A stretch of DNA of 64,000 bases from Marinilabilia salmonicolor. Its GTDB lineage: Bacteria > Bacteroidota > Bacteroidia > Bacteroidales > Marinilabiliaceae. A program made the position numbers and the translations under genes. Under the pieces are notes generated by a model. That model was not told where the DNA came from. It made no database searches and saw only the letters and a program-made list of their open reading frames with translations. The stretch lies in the NCBI RefSeq assembly GCF_003003035.1, contig NZ_PVTS01000010.1:121616-185615 (forward strand), written 5' to 3'. This document shows, in pieces, positions 1-9,451 of this stretch. Numbering within the stretch: the stretch's first letter is position 1; each line of letters starts with the position of its first letter.

Positions 1-2
1 AG

Positions 3-638
3 TTGTTGAGGCCGAAAGAGGGATGGGTGGAGACGACTCTTTTCAACTTAACTAATAACAAAAAAGAACTTTTTGATGATGGAGATTGGATTGAAGCAAA
101 TCACATTAGTAATCAAGGTATAAGAATTTTACAAACTGGGAATATCGGTATTGGTAATTTTGTCGATAAGACAAATAAAAAATACTTAATTAACGAGTCA
201 TTCAATAAGCTCCATTGTAAGCTACTCCAAAAAGGAGATTTATTAATTTGTCGTCTTGCAGAACCAGCTGGGCGTGCCTGTATCTTACCAGAAATAGGGG
301 AATCAAAAATTGTCACTTCTGTTGATGTTACAATCTGTAGACCACATGAGGATAAAATCAACAGAAAATTTCTTGTTCAATTATTTTCAACATCCGAATG
401 GTTTAAATGTATTAGTGAAAATGTTGGAGGAACAACACATAAAAGAATATCAAGAAGTGCATTAGGTAACATAAAGTTCAGAATACCTAACTTTTCAGAA
501 CAAAATAAAATATCTAAAGTACTTTCCTCAATGGACACCGAAATAGAGCAACTGGAAACCCAGCTTTCCAAATACAAACAAATGAAAACGGGCATGATGC
601 AGGAGTTGCTGACGGGGAAAAAACGTCTGAACCACTGA
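3..638 (+). CDS. hsdS: Type I restriction-modification specificity subunit HsdS (5' end outside window)
   Basis: The visible 211 residues hold one target-recognition domain followed by the conserved helical spacer of HsdS (around residues 163-208, ending KTGMMQELLTGKKRL). HsdS sets the DNA sequence recognised by the HsdM/HsdR complex. Full-length HsdS is usually near 400 residues with two recognition domains, so this is most likely the C-terminal half; the frame is open to the window edge and the only start seen is a TTG at position 3. A stand-alone single-domain HsdS is possible. hsdM is expected upstream, outside the window, and hsdR lies about 3.9 kb downstream behind three inserted genes. 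Confidence 0.88.
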   Translation: MLRPKEGWVETTLFNLTNNKKELFDDGDWIEANHISNQGIRILQTGNIGIGNFVDKTNKKYLINESFNKLHCKLLQKGDLLICRLAEPAGRACILPEIGESKIVTSVDVTICRPHEDKINRKFLVQLFSTSEWFKCISENVGGTTHKRISRSALGNIKFRIPNFSEQNKISKVLSSMDTEIEQLETQLSKYKQMKTGMMQELLTGKKRLNH

Positions 639-743
639 TTTATGTGATTTTTTGATGGGCTATGATTATTGGGTGGACTGTAATTATTTGATGGATTATT
701 ATTTTTTCAAAAAGCTAACTTAAAACCAACTAAATAGAATACT

Positions 744-1163
744 ATGATTAACCCTAACTACAAATACTCGGACATTACCGGCAATGTCATTGGTTGTGCC
801 ATGAGAGTACATTCTGCCTTAGGCAATGGATTTCAAGAAGTCATTTACCAAAGAGCTCTGGCCATCGAGATGGAAGAAACTGGTATTTCTTTCAGCCGTG
901 AGCATACCATGCCCATTTATTACCGGAACCAACAAATCGGTACACGCAGGGTCGATTTCCTGGTGGAAGGAGTGGTATCGGTTGAAATAAAGGCCGTAAC
1001 TACTCTGGATGATACCAATCTCGCCCAGGCCATCAACTACCTGGAAGCTTATGATCTTGAAGTGGGGCTGCTCATCAATTTTGGTTCCAAAAGCCTCCAG
1101 CATAAACGGATTGTTAATCGCAAGTTCAACCAAAAAAATCAGGGGAATCCTGAAATCACATAA
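744..1163 (+). CDS. GxxExxY family protein, PD-(D/E)xK nuclease-like
   Basis: A 139-residue protein carrying the family signature G29-F-Q-E32-V-I-Y35. It also has a nuclease-like core, D71 in RRVDFLVE followed by E81-I-K83, which fits the PD-(D/E)xK arrangement. The family is common in Bacteroidota and often sits in accessory DNA, but its function is not established. It lies between hsdS and the DUF262 pair, about 105 bp after hsdS, inside a type I restriction locus. A DNA-processing or nuclease role is inferred from the fold signature only. Confidence 0.8.
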   Translation: MINPNYKYSDITGNVIGCAMRVHSALGNGFQEVIYQRALAIEMEETGISFSREHTMPIYYRNQQIGTRRVDFLVEGVVSVEIKAVTTLDDTNLAQAINYLEAYDLEVGLLINFGSKSLQHKRIVNRKFNQKNQGNPEIT

Positions 1164-1257
1164 ATCAGTGGTGCAGACAATTGTTCGGCGCTAAGTGGCT
1201 ACAATTTAGGAGAGTGAATAACAACAAAACAGGTAATCTGGAAAATTATATAAAATT

Positions 1258-2607
1258 ATGGCTCAGACAACAAGTGAAAAAAATCAATTAAATACAGACA
1301 TAATATCTATAAAAGACTTACTTACCTTAGATGGATTGCAAATTCCAGTTTACCAACGTCCTTACAAATGGAAGATTAAAAATGTCAATCAATTACTTGA
1401 TGACATTATCACGCATAAGGACAAATCAGCATACAGAATCGGCACGATTGTTTTTCATAAGGACGAAATGGATATATTGAATATTGTTGATGGTCAGCAA
1501 AGAAGTATTACCATTTTGCTTATTGCACTGGCTTTATTGGAAAATGAAAAAATAAAAAAGATAGCTTCAAAAGAAAAGTATCATCTTGTAACACCAAACC
1601 TATTTTCTAAATCTCCACTCAAGAATTCAATTTCCAAACAAAACATTAAGGAAAATTATGCCGAAATAAAACAAAGGATAAAGGAATTTGATTTTGACTC
1701 TCTTCGTTTTTTTTATGATAAATGCCAACTCGTTAAAGTAGAGCTTTCAGATGTATCAGAGGCATTTCAGTTTTTTGATTCTCAAAATGCAAGAGGGAAA
1801 GATCTATATCCTCATGATCTGTTAAAGGCCTTTCATTTACGTGAAATGGTAACTACAACAGCAGAACAGGAACGAAATGCTATAATTGAAGAATGGGAAA
1901 GCTTGGACCAAAACACTTTAGAACGTTTATTTGAAAAATATCTATTCCGTATTAAAAACTGGTCAAAAGGTTATTCTGCGCGCATATTCACAAAAAATCA
2001 AGTTGATCTTTTTAAGGGCATTTCACCCGAGATAAAAGAGCCATACCCTTTTGCCTCCATTTATCGTATCAGCAATTATTTTATTGAAGGTTACAATCAA
2101 AACATCAATAGAAAAATTGACCTTAATCATATGAATTTCCCGTTTCAATTGGATCAGGCAATAATTAACGGAAAACGATTTTTTGAGTTTATTACTCACT
2201 ATAAAAAAATGATTTCCGAAACAACCAACGGTTTTATTGACAATAACATCATAAAAACATTGAATAATTATCCAGGAAAATTCAGAAAAGGAGATCGATA
2301 TGTCAGAGCATTATTTGACTGTTGCCTTATTTTTTATATAGACAAATTTGGTTTTACTGAAATGGAAAGAGCAATTGAAAAAATTTTCATTTGGACTTAT
2401 AAATTACGTGTAGAACATTACAGCATACAACTGGCTACCATCGATAACCATGCTTTAAATGAACCTTCCTTATTTAAAATAATTAAAGAAGCCACTCATC
2501 CCAAAGAAGTATTCTCTACTTATGTAACTGGCCCTTACAGAAAAATACCTAACCCAAAAACAACAGACATTGTGAACCTTTTTAATGAAATGGGATATGA
2601 ACAATAG
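1258..2607 (+). CDS. DUF262 domain protein, GmrS-like, without a nuclease domain
   Basis: A 449-residue protein with the DUF262 (GmrSD N-terminal) signature: IPVYQRPYKWK near residues 36-46, then IGTIVF, then the DGQQR motif at residues 78-82. DUF262 is a ParB/Srx-like NTP-binding fold used in type IV restriction of modified phage DNA. No DUF1524 His-Me finger is visible in the C-terminal half, so this looks like the NTPase-like partner. The next gene starts inside its last codons (23-bp overlap), so the two are probably translationally coupled and act together. Low-GC codon use differs from the following hsdR. Confidence 0.82.
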   Translation: MAQTTSEKNQLNTDIISIKDLLTLDGLQIPVYQRPYKWKIKNVNQLLDDIITHKDKSAYRIGTIVFHKDEMDILNIVDGQQRSITILLIALALLENEKIKKIASKEKYHLVTPNLFSKSPLKNSISKQNIKENYAEIKQRIKEFDFDSLRFFYDKCQLVKVELSDVSEAFQFFDSQNARGKDLYPHDLLKAFHLREMVTTTAEQERNAIIEEWESLDQNTLERLFEKYLFRIKNWSKGYSARIFTKNQVDLFKGISPEIKEPYPFASIYRISNYFIEGYNQNINRKIDLNHMNFPFQLDQAIINGKRFFEFITHYKKMISETTNGFIDNNIIKTLNNYPGKFRKGDRYVRALFDCCLIFYIDKFGFTEMERAIEKIFIWTYKLRVEHYSIQLATIDNHALNEPSLFKIIKEATHPKEVFSTYVTGPYRKIPNPKTTDIVNLFNEMGYEQ

Positions 2608-4504
2608 TAACGATATAAAAGAATTAACAATAAAGGAGCTTTTTAGTACAGGTAAATATGTCATTCCCCGTTACCAAAGAAACTATGCATGGCAGGAGAA
2701 AGAAATCACTCAGCTTATTCAAGATGTGTATGATTATGCCTTAAAAGATAAAACTAATTATTATATTGGAACATTGGTTGTTTATGAAAGAAGCCACAAC
2801 GGTCACACCTATTACGAAACTATTGATGGACAACAAAGACTCACTACTCTTAACCTTATAATTAGTGCCATCAAACGAAACTTCGCCAATCACGACAAAA
2901 TATATAATTTCCCCTTTGAACTAAATTTGGCATTTGATAGCAGAAAGAAATCTACATCCACCCTCCAGGCTATTGCAGAAATTAACGGCAGCAAGGAACC
3001 CTTTTTTCGTGATGAAATCAACTATGAATCAAATATTAAGCAAGGCTATTGGGATACCGTTAAATTCTTAAAAAATGAATTAAAAGAAGACAATACCATC
3101 ATTAATTTCTTTCGCTTTCTTACTGAAAATGTTAAAATTTTCAGGGTAAAAGTCCCTCACGACACAGATTTAAACCATTATTTCGAAATAATGAATAACC
3201 GTGGTGAGCAATTGGAAAAGCATGAAATTTTAAAAGCAAAAATGCTGGAAACTCTAAAAAATGAGGATTCCTTAAAATATTCATTCAATCTGATATGGGA
3301 AGCTTGCTCTGATATGGATCGATATGTACAATACGGATTTTCTACATCAAGAGGAAATCAGAAAAAGGATGAACGAAAAATTATATTCGGAGTAGATTGG
3401 AACAATTTACAATTCAGTACTCTCGATGAAATTGCGAATTCCATTATTGAATCGAATGAAACTAATACATTTGATTACAATGAGGATTCATTAACAATTG
3501 AAGAGATAACAAAACAACCTAGAAATAACCAAAATCTGGAATCAACGAAAAGCAACGATGCTGAACGATTCAGCTCTGTGGTTTCTTTCCCCAATTTCTT
3601 ACTTCACGTATTAAGGATTGTTACAAAAGAAAATATTCCACTTGATGACAAACGTCTTTTAGACACCTTTAACCATTACCTTGAAAAAGGCCCATGTTTC
3701 GTAAAAGAATTTGGCTTTGCTTTATTAAAAACAAGGTTCTTATTTGATAAATACATAATCAAAAGGGAATTTTTAAATGACAACGAACAATGGAGTCTAA
3801 AACAATTGAAGTTAGAAAAAGACAAGCCAAGATATGTTAATTCTTTTGGAGAAGACGAAAATGGTCAAAATAAAGAAATCATTATGCTTTTATCAATGTT
3901 CCATGTATCTTCACCTACTCAAATCTACAAACATTGGTTAAATGCAGCACTTTACCATGTTGTCTTCTATGGGGCTCAAAGTTTTTTATATTTCCTTCAT
4001 GATTTGAGTAAGGCTTTCTTTTTTGACCGCTTTTTGGCAAAAGAACCTCTCGACTATTATGATATCATCTACCAAAACCAAGGAATCCCAAAACAAAACT
4101 CTAAAAATGTCAATTGGGATATTCTGAATAAAGGGGTTCAAGTTGAAAACTTTATTTTTAATTACCTTGATTTTGAGCTCTGGAAAAGAAAAGCTGAAGG
4201 TTATGAAAAATTTGAATTTGCATTTAGGAGCAGTGTAGAACATTATTACCCTCAAAATCCGGTTGCTAATATTGAAAAACTAAAAAAAGAAATATGTGAT
4301 AATTTTGGGAATCTATGTTTGCTAAGTAGCAGTAAAAATTCAAGACTAACCAATCATACACCCGAAGCAAAAAAGGATTATTACATCAAAGCAGGAATTG
4401 ACAGCTTAAAACAGAAGGTCATGATGAATTATCCAGAAGAATGGGATGAGAAAGCCATATTAAAGCACGGAAAAGAAATGGAAGATATTCTAAAAAGCAT
4501 TTAA
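2585..4504 (+). CDS. DUF262-DUF1524 fusion, GmrSD-like restriction endonuclease
   Basis: A 639-residue protein with DUF262 at the N terminus (IPRYQRNYAWQEKE at about 23-36; DGQQR at 81-85). The C-terminal DUF1524-type HNH/His-Me finger has VEHYYPQNP with H553 and GNLCLLSSSKNSRLTN near 575-590. This is the full GmrSD architecture: nucleotide-dependent cleavage of modified or invading DNA. The start at 2585 overlaps the preceding DUF262 gene; an ATG four codons later (2597) is an alternative. The stop lies 2 bp before the hsdR start, so the gene is locked into the hsd operon. Codon use is AT-rich, like its partner and unlike hsdR. Confidence 0.87.
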   Translation: MKWDMNNSNDIKELTIKELFSTGKYVIPRYQRNYAWQEKEITQLIQDVYDYALKDKTNYYIGTLVVYERSHNGHTYYETIDGQQRLTTLNLIISAIKRNFANHDKIYNFPFELNLAFDSRKKSTSTLQAIAEINGSKEPFFRDEINYESNIKQGYWDTVKFLKNELKEDNTIINFFRFLTENVKIFRVKVPHDTDLNHYFEIMNNRGEQLEKHEILKAKMLETLKNEDSLKYSFNLIWEACSDMDRYVQYGFSTSRGNQKKDERKIIFGVDWNNLQFSTLDEIANSIIESNETNTFDYNEDSLTIEEITKQPRNNQNLESTKSNDAERFSSVVSFPNFLLHVLRIVTKENIPLDDKRLLDTFNHYLEKGPCFVKEFGFALLKTRFLFDKYIIKREFLNDNEQWSLKQLKLEKDKPRYVNSFGEDENGQNKEIIMLLSMFHVSSPTQIYKHWLNAALYHVVFYGAQSFLYFLHDLSKAFFFDRFLAKEPLDYYDIIYQNQGIPKQNSKNVNWDILNKGVQVENFIFNYLDFELWKRKAEGYEKFEFAFRSSVEHYYPQNPVANIEKLKKEICDNFGNLCLLSSSKNSRLTNHTPEAKKDYYIKAGIDSLKQKVMMNYPEEWDEKAILKHGKEMEDILKSI

Positions 4505-4506
4505 CC

Positions 4507-7500
4507 ATGAGCAAAATCGGCCACCTCGAACGGGAAACGCAAGACCGCATTGTCAAATTATTTCGCGACACACTGGGGTATCGCTATCTTGGTAACTGGG
4601 AAAAAGAAATGCGCTACTCCAATATCGAAGAGACCTTGTTGGAGGATTTTCTCAGATATCAGAAGAAATACAGCGATGATCTTATTGCCAAAGCCATGGA
4701 TAAGCTCAGGAAAGTGGCAGGCGACCAGAGCAAAAGCCTTTATGATGTCAATAAAGAAGTTTATTCACTGCTGCGCTACGGCGTGAATGTATCCCCGGGG
4801 ATTGGTCAAAACAAGGTAAATGTGGAACTTTTTGACTGGGAAAATCCCAAGTACAACGATTTTGCCATTGCCGAAGAGGTGTCGGTTCATGGAACCCACA
4901 AAAAGCGGCCCGACATCGTCATTTACATAAACGGCATTGCGGTGGGTGTGCTGGAGCTCAAACGCAGTACCGTCTCCATTTCCGAAGGCATCAGGCAAAA
5001 CCTCGACAACCAAAAGAAAGAGTTCATACAGCCCTTTTTCTCTACCATGCAATTTATCATGGCTGGCAACGATCATGAGGGCCTGGCCTATGGAACCATC
5101 GATACTACTGAAAAATATTACCTCCGGTGGAAGGAAGTAAGTGAAGAAGCCAATCCCAATGATAAATACCTGCTAGAGATAACGGCACCCATCAGAAGAC
5201 TGGCCGACAGCTTCGATTACCGCCTCGACAAGAACATCATTCAAATGCTCCATAAAGAGCGGTTCATAGAGCTGTTGCACGATTTCATAGTATTCGATCG
5301 CGGCGTAAAAAAACTATGCCGCCCCAACCAGTATTTCGGGGTTAAAGCGGCACAGGATCATTCAAGACGAAGAGAAGGCGGTATTATCTGGCACACCCAG
5401 GGAAGCGGAAAAAGCCTGACCATGGTTTGGCTCACCAAATGGATTCGTGAAAACATCAGCAATGCCAGAGTACTGATCATTACCGATAGAACTGAACTGG
5501 ACGAACAAATTGAGAAAGTTTACCGGGGTGTGAATGAGGACATCTACCGTACCAAAAGTGGAAGCGATCTTATTCAGCAACTCGACAACAATTCACCCTG
5601 GCTCATCTGCTCACTGGTACACAAATTTGGTGGCAAAGAAGATCTGAACGACAAAGAGGTGGACAATTACCTTCAGGAACTAAAACGTGGTTTGCCATCA
5701 GATTTTCGGGCAAAAGGCGAGTTTTTTGTCTTTGTGGATGAGTGCCACCGCACCCAGAGCGGAAAATTGCACGATGGGATGAAGATGCTTTTACCCAATG
5801 CTGTATTCATTGGTTTTACGGGTACCCCTCTGCTCAAAAAAGACAAACAGACCAGTCTGGAGGTCTTTGGGGAATACATACATACCTATAAATTTGATGA
5901 GGCCGTAAGCGACAAAGTGGTGCTTGATTTGCAGTATGAAGCGCGCGACATAGAGCAGAAAATTACTTCGATGGACAAAATCGACCAGTGGTTCGATGCC
6001 AAAACCCGCGGACTTACCGATATGGCCCGTGCCGAGTTGAAACAAAAATGGGGCACCATGAAAAAAGTATTCAGCTCCCGCTCACGGTTGGACAAAATTG
6101 TTGCCGACGTGATGCTGGACATGGGTACCAAGGAACGACTTGAAAACGGACAGGGAAATGCCATGCTGGTTTCCGAAAGTGTGTACAATGCCTGTCGTTA
6201 CTATCAGCTTTTTCAGGATGCAGGACTAAAGAAATGTGCCATCGTCACCTCTTATGCTCCTTCAGCAGATGACATAAAAGGGGAAACCACAGGCGAAGGA
6301 GATACTGAAAAACTCCTGAAGTACGAAGTTTACCGCAAAATGCTGGACGGCAAAGATCCGGAAACTTTTGAAACGGAGGTAAAGAAGAAATTCGTGGAAG
6401 AACCGGGCCAGATGAAGCTGCTCATTGTTGTGGATAAACTGCTTACCGGCTTTGATGCGCCGCCCGCCACCTATCTTTACATCGACAAATCCATGCGCGA
6501 CCATGGCCTGTTTCAGGCCATCTGTCGCGTAAACCGTCTGGACGGAGATGATAAAGATTACGGTTATATTGTAGATTACAAGGACTTGTTTAAAACACTG
6601 AACAAGTCTATCAAAGATTATACTTCAGGGGCCTTTGATGCCTATGCCAAAGAGGATGTGGAGGGCCTGTTGAAAGACAGACTGGACAAAAGCCGCGAAA
6701 GACTTGAAGATGCACAGGAAGCTGCCCGCGCACTCATCGAACCGGTGGAGCCACCAAAGGAACAATTGCAGTTTCAGCGTCACTTTGTAGGCGATCCTGA
6801 GAATAAAGACGACCTTAAAGATACCGAACCACGGCGCCAAGCACTTTACAAAGCGGTTACCAAGCTCAATCGTGCTTTTGCTAACATTGCCGACGAACTG
6901 ATGGATGCCGGATACTCCGAAAAAGAAATCTACGAAATCCGGGAGGAAGTCAAATTCTTTGAAAATGTACGCAAAGAAATCCAGCTCTTCAGTGGCGATT
7001 ACATCGACTTAAAACAATACGAACCCGCCATGCGTCACCTGATCGATTCCTACATAGGTGCCGAAGAAAGTAAAATACTGGCAAGCTTCGAAGAACTGGG
7101 TCTGGTAGATCTCCTCGTTGCCAAAGGCGTAGATGGCATCGATGAAATGCCTGAAAAACTGAAGAAGAACCCGGAGTCTATGTCCGAAGCCATTGAGAGC
7201 AACCTCCGTAAAGTAATTATCGAAGAACGCCCCACCAATCCGGCTTACTTCGACAAAATGAGCGTGCTGTTGGATGAAATCATTAAACTACGGAAATTAA
7301 AAGCTCAGGAGTACAAGGAGTACCTTAAAAAAATTGTGGAGCTGGCCCGACAGGTTAAACGTTCCGGTCAGGGAGCATCCTCCCCCTACCCGTCTTCTGT
7401 CAACACCGAAGGGAAACAAGCATTATATGACAATCTGGAAAAGGATGAAAAATTAGCCATCGCAGTGGATGAAAAAATACGGTACAATAAAAAAGACGAC

Positions 7501-7632
7501 TGGCGCGACAATAAATTCAAACAAAAAAAGGTCTTGAATGCCATTAAGGAAGCACTTAAAGAAAATGGTCATTCCGACCAGGAGAAAGCACAGGCCATCT
7601 TTGATTTGATTAAAAACAGAACCGATTATTAA
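4507..7632 (+). CDS. hsdR: Type I restriction endonuclease subunit R
   Basis: A 1041-residue motor/nuclease subunit. The N-terminal RecB-like nuclease shows D136 and E150-L-K152 (VLELKRS). The SF2 helicase follows with Walker A GSGKS at about 299-303, Walker B DECHR at 411-415 and TGTPL at about 438-442. A long helical C terminus binds the methyltransferase core. Length and order are normal for HsdR, and all key residues are present, so the enzyme looks intact. It starts 2 bp after the DUF262-DUF1524 stop. With HsdM and HsdS it translocates and cuts DNA lacking host methylation. Confidence 0.95.
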   Translation: MSKIGHLERETQDRIVKLFRDTLGYRYLGNWEKEMRYSNIEETLLEDFLRYQKKYSDDLIAKAMDKLRKVAGDQSKSLYDVNKEVYSLLRYGVNVSPGIGQNKVNVELFDWENPKYNDFAIAEEVSVHGTHKKRPDIVIYINGIAVGVLELKRSTVSISEGIRQNLDNQKKEFIQPFFSTMQFIMAGNDHEGLAYGTIDTTEKYYLRWKEVSEEANPNDKYLLEITAPIRRLADSFDYRLDKNIIQMLHKERFIELLHDFIVFDRGVKKLCRPNQYFGVKAAQDHSRRREGGIIWHTQGSGKSLTMVWLTKWIRENISNARVLIITDRTELDEQIEKVYRGVNEDIYRTKSGSDLIQQLDNNSPWLICSLVHKFGGKEDLNDKEVDNYLQELKRGLPSDFRAKGEFFVFVDECHRTQSGKLHDGMKMLLPNAVFIGFTGTPLLKKDKQTSLEVFGEYIHTYKFDEAVSDKVVLDLQYEARDIEQKITSMDKIDQWFDAKTRGLTDMARAELKQKWGTMKKVFSSRSRLDKIVADVMLDMGTKERLENGQGNAMLVSESVYNACRYYQLFQDAGLKKCAIVTSYAPSADDIKGETTGEGDTEKLLKYEVYRKMLDGKDPETFETEVKKKFVEEPGQMKLLIVVDKLLTGFDAPPATYLYIDKSMRDHGLFQAICRVNRLDGDDKDYGYIVDYKDLFKTLNKSIKDYTSGAFDAYAKEDVEGLLKDRLDKSRERLEDAQEAARALIEPVEPPKEQLQFQRHFVGDPENKDDLKDTEPRRQALYKAVTKLNRAFANIADELMDAGYSEKEIYEIREEVKFFENVRKEIQLFSGDYIDLKQYEPAMRHLIDSYIGAEESKILASFEELGLVDLLVAKGVDGIDEMPEKLKKNPESMSEAIESNLRKVIIEERPTNPAYFDKMSVLLDEIIKLRKLKAQEYKEYLKKIVELARQVKRSGQGASSPYPSSVNTEGKQALYDNLEKDEKLAIAVDEKIRYNKKDDWRDNKFKQKKVLNAIKEALKENGHSDQEKAQAIFDLIKNRTDY

Positions 7633-7696
7633 CCACATTCCCTGAAAGTTTGTTGCAATTAGACGAAAAGTTGCCATTAAAGAACAAATATTACAA

Positions 7697-7874
7697 TTTG
7701 AAAGGCGCGGTGGCCCGTCCGTTTTCCGGGCCGGCGGTTAGCGAAAAGTCAAAATGGGCGACTTTCAATGCCTTGCGCAATGGCCGGAAATTTTGGCTTT
7801 TGCGGGAGGATAGGTTAAAACGGACTAGACCTTTTTGGTTCTTTTTGGGGCAATGCCAAAAAGAACATTAAAAA
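7697..7874 (+). repeat. 178-bp repeat, left copy of an inverted pair
   Basis: This stretch downstream of hsdR is the reverse complement, with scattered mismatches, of 14313-14490. Shared landmarks are GGCGCGGTGGCC, CGTTTTCCGGGCCGGCGGT, CTTGCGCAATGGCCGGAAAT and CGGACTAGACCTTTTTGGTT. The copy could be read as a 73-residue ORF (7650-7871), but the other copy has a stop in that frame, so it is treated as non-coding repeat DNA. GC content is higher than in the flanks. Together the copies bracket the metalloprotease, the unknown gene, the TOTE-type helicase and the AlbA_2 gene. Confidence 0.85.
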
Positions 7875-7975
7875 GAAAGAACTTATTTTAGACTGATATT
7901 CTGAGAACATCATTAAAACAATGATTGGGGCTTTCTTTGTACAGAAATTCCAACAAAAAACTCAAAACGGAATTA

Positions 7976-8692
7976 ATGCACCAACTAACAATAAACAACA
8001 TAACCATCGATGTTGTCCGCAAAAACATCAAAAACATGCATCTGGCGGTTTATCCCCCTTCAGGCAGGGTTCGCATTGCCGTACCGGAGCATGTCAATGA
8101 CGAAACTGTCCGGCTCTTCGCCATTTCAAAGCTCTCCTGGATAAAGCGGCATCAGCGAAAATACATCAACCAGGAGCGTCTGGCTCCGCTGGTTTATAAA
8201 GAACGGGAAAGCCACTATTTCCTCGGCCAGCGTCTTTTACTGCGCATCAAAGAAACCACCGGGAAAGCAAAAGCCGTAATGCCCGGAAAAACTTATCTGG
8301 ATGTTTATATAAAAAAAGGAACAGATGAAGAAGGTATTCAAAAACTCATTGATGCATGGTATCGCATCGAACTCAAAAAGATTCTTCCGGAATTAATTGA
8401 TTACTGGCAACAAAAAATAGGCGTCTCATGCACCTTCTGGGGAGTTAAAAAAATGAAAACAAAATGGGGCTCCTGCAATACAGAGCAAAAACGCATCTGG
8501 CTTAACCTGGAATTGGCCAAGAAACCAAAACACTGCATCGAATACATTGTTGTTCATGAACTTGTTCACCTCTTAGAACGCCATCACAACGACCGCTTCC
8601 GGGCTTTAATGGATCAATACATTCCGGGCTGGCAAAAACTGCGGGATGAACTTAACCGGCTTCCGGTAAGCCATGCGGAATGGGAGTACTAG
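7976..8692 (+). CDS. YgjP/SprT-like M48-type zinc metalloprotease
   Basis: A 238-residue cytoplasmic protein, using the ATG at 7976; the longer frame from TTG 7925 adds 17 unconserved residues. The zinc site is clear: H194-E-L-V-H198 followed by a further histidine (HELVHLLERHHNDRF). The family hallmark KTKWGSC precedes it at about 161-167. This DUF45/YgjP family is frequently found next to type I restriction genes in Bacteroidota and Proteobacteria. Its substrate is unknown; turnover of HsdR or similar complexes has been suggested only by analogy. It lies just inside the left 178-bp repeat. No signal peptide. Confidence 0.9.
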   Translation: MHQLTINNITIDVVRKNIKNMHLAVYPPSGRVRIAVPEHVNDETVRLFAISKLSWIKRHQRKYINQERLAPLVYKERESHYFLGQRLLLRIKETTGKAKAVMPGKTYLDVYIKKGTDEEGIQKLIDAWYRIELKKILPELIDYWQQKIGVSCTFWGVKKMKTKWGSCNTEQKRIWLNLELAKKPKHCIEYIVVHELVHLLERHHNDRFRALMDQYIPGWQKLRDELNRLPVSHAEWEY

Positions 8693-8777
8693 TACGCTTA
8701 AAGAATTAACAATTCAAAGGATTATCTTTACAAAAAGTAATTAGTTTTACTAAACATCTAACCAAAAGAAAAATACC

Positions 8778-9410
8778 ATGGGATTATCCTTTCATTACAG
8801 CGGCGCCATAAAAAACAGGGAAGACCTTCCCAGCCTTATTGCCGATGTACAAACTCTGGCCAAAACACACGACTGGGAGTATCAGATTTTTGAAACCTCT
8901 TTTCCAGACAATGAAGTACCCCCTTATAACGAAGACCTTATTTATGGCATCAGCATCACTCCTCCCAAATGTGAAACCATTGATATTTGTTTTACACAAG
9001 ACGGGAGGATGAGCAGTCTTTTACACCTGCTAATGTGGAAAGACAGTGACCCCGCAGAGGCAGAAAAATACATGTATTTGCTATCCGTGAAAACACAATT
9101 CGCGGGTATAGATATCCATGTAATCGTCATCGATTTTTTCAGATACATCAGCCGTCAATATTTGAAAAACTTTACGCTTACCGACGAGGGCAATTATTGG
9201 GAAACCAGCGACATGCAAGTTCTTAAAAATCAATTTGACCGATTCTCCCGGGCTCTTGATTCCTTTGGGTTGGGACTGGAAACCACGCCTCCCGAGTCAA
9301 AAGAAAACCTGATTAACTATCTGGAAAGAATTGCTAAAAAAACGGACAACTTTTTGAAAAGAGAGGATGATAAGAGCAGGAATTCCTGGCGGAAAGGGCA
9401 AGTTCAATAA
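8778..9410 (+). CDS. Conserved hypothetical protein, 210 residues
   Basis: I do not recognise a family. The protein is soluble and acidic-to-neutral, with no signal peptide or membrane segment. It begins MGLSFHYSGAIKNREDLPSL and ends in a charged helical tail (about residues 155-205). The aromatic-rich middle with alternating hydrophobics suggests an alpha/beta fold. It starts 85 bp after the metalloprotease on the same strand, possibly in one transcript, and its end converges on the TOTE-type helicase gene 42 bp away. Confidence 0.75.
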   Translation: MGLSFHYSGAIKNREDLPSLIADVQTLAKTHDWEYQIFETSFPDNEVPPYNEDLIYGISITPPKCETIDICFTQDGRMSSLLHLLMWKDSDPAEAEKYMYLLSVKTQFAGIDIHVIVIDFFRYISRQYLKNFTLTDEGNYWETSDMQVLKNQFDRFSRALDSFGLGLETTPPESKENLINYLERIAKKTDNFLKREDDKSRNSWRKGQVQ

Positions 9411-9451
9411 TACGGTAACCGGAAAAATTTAAGAAGCTTAATTAATAAATC

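Noticed and set aside
7650..7871. 73-residue ORF after hsdR
   Set aside because: It lies within the 178-bp repeat; the inverted copy has a stop in the same frame, so the frame is not kept.
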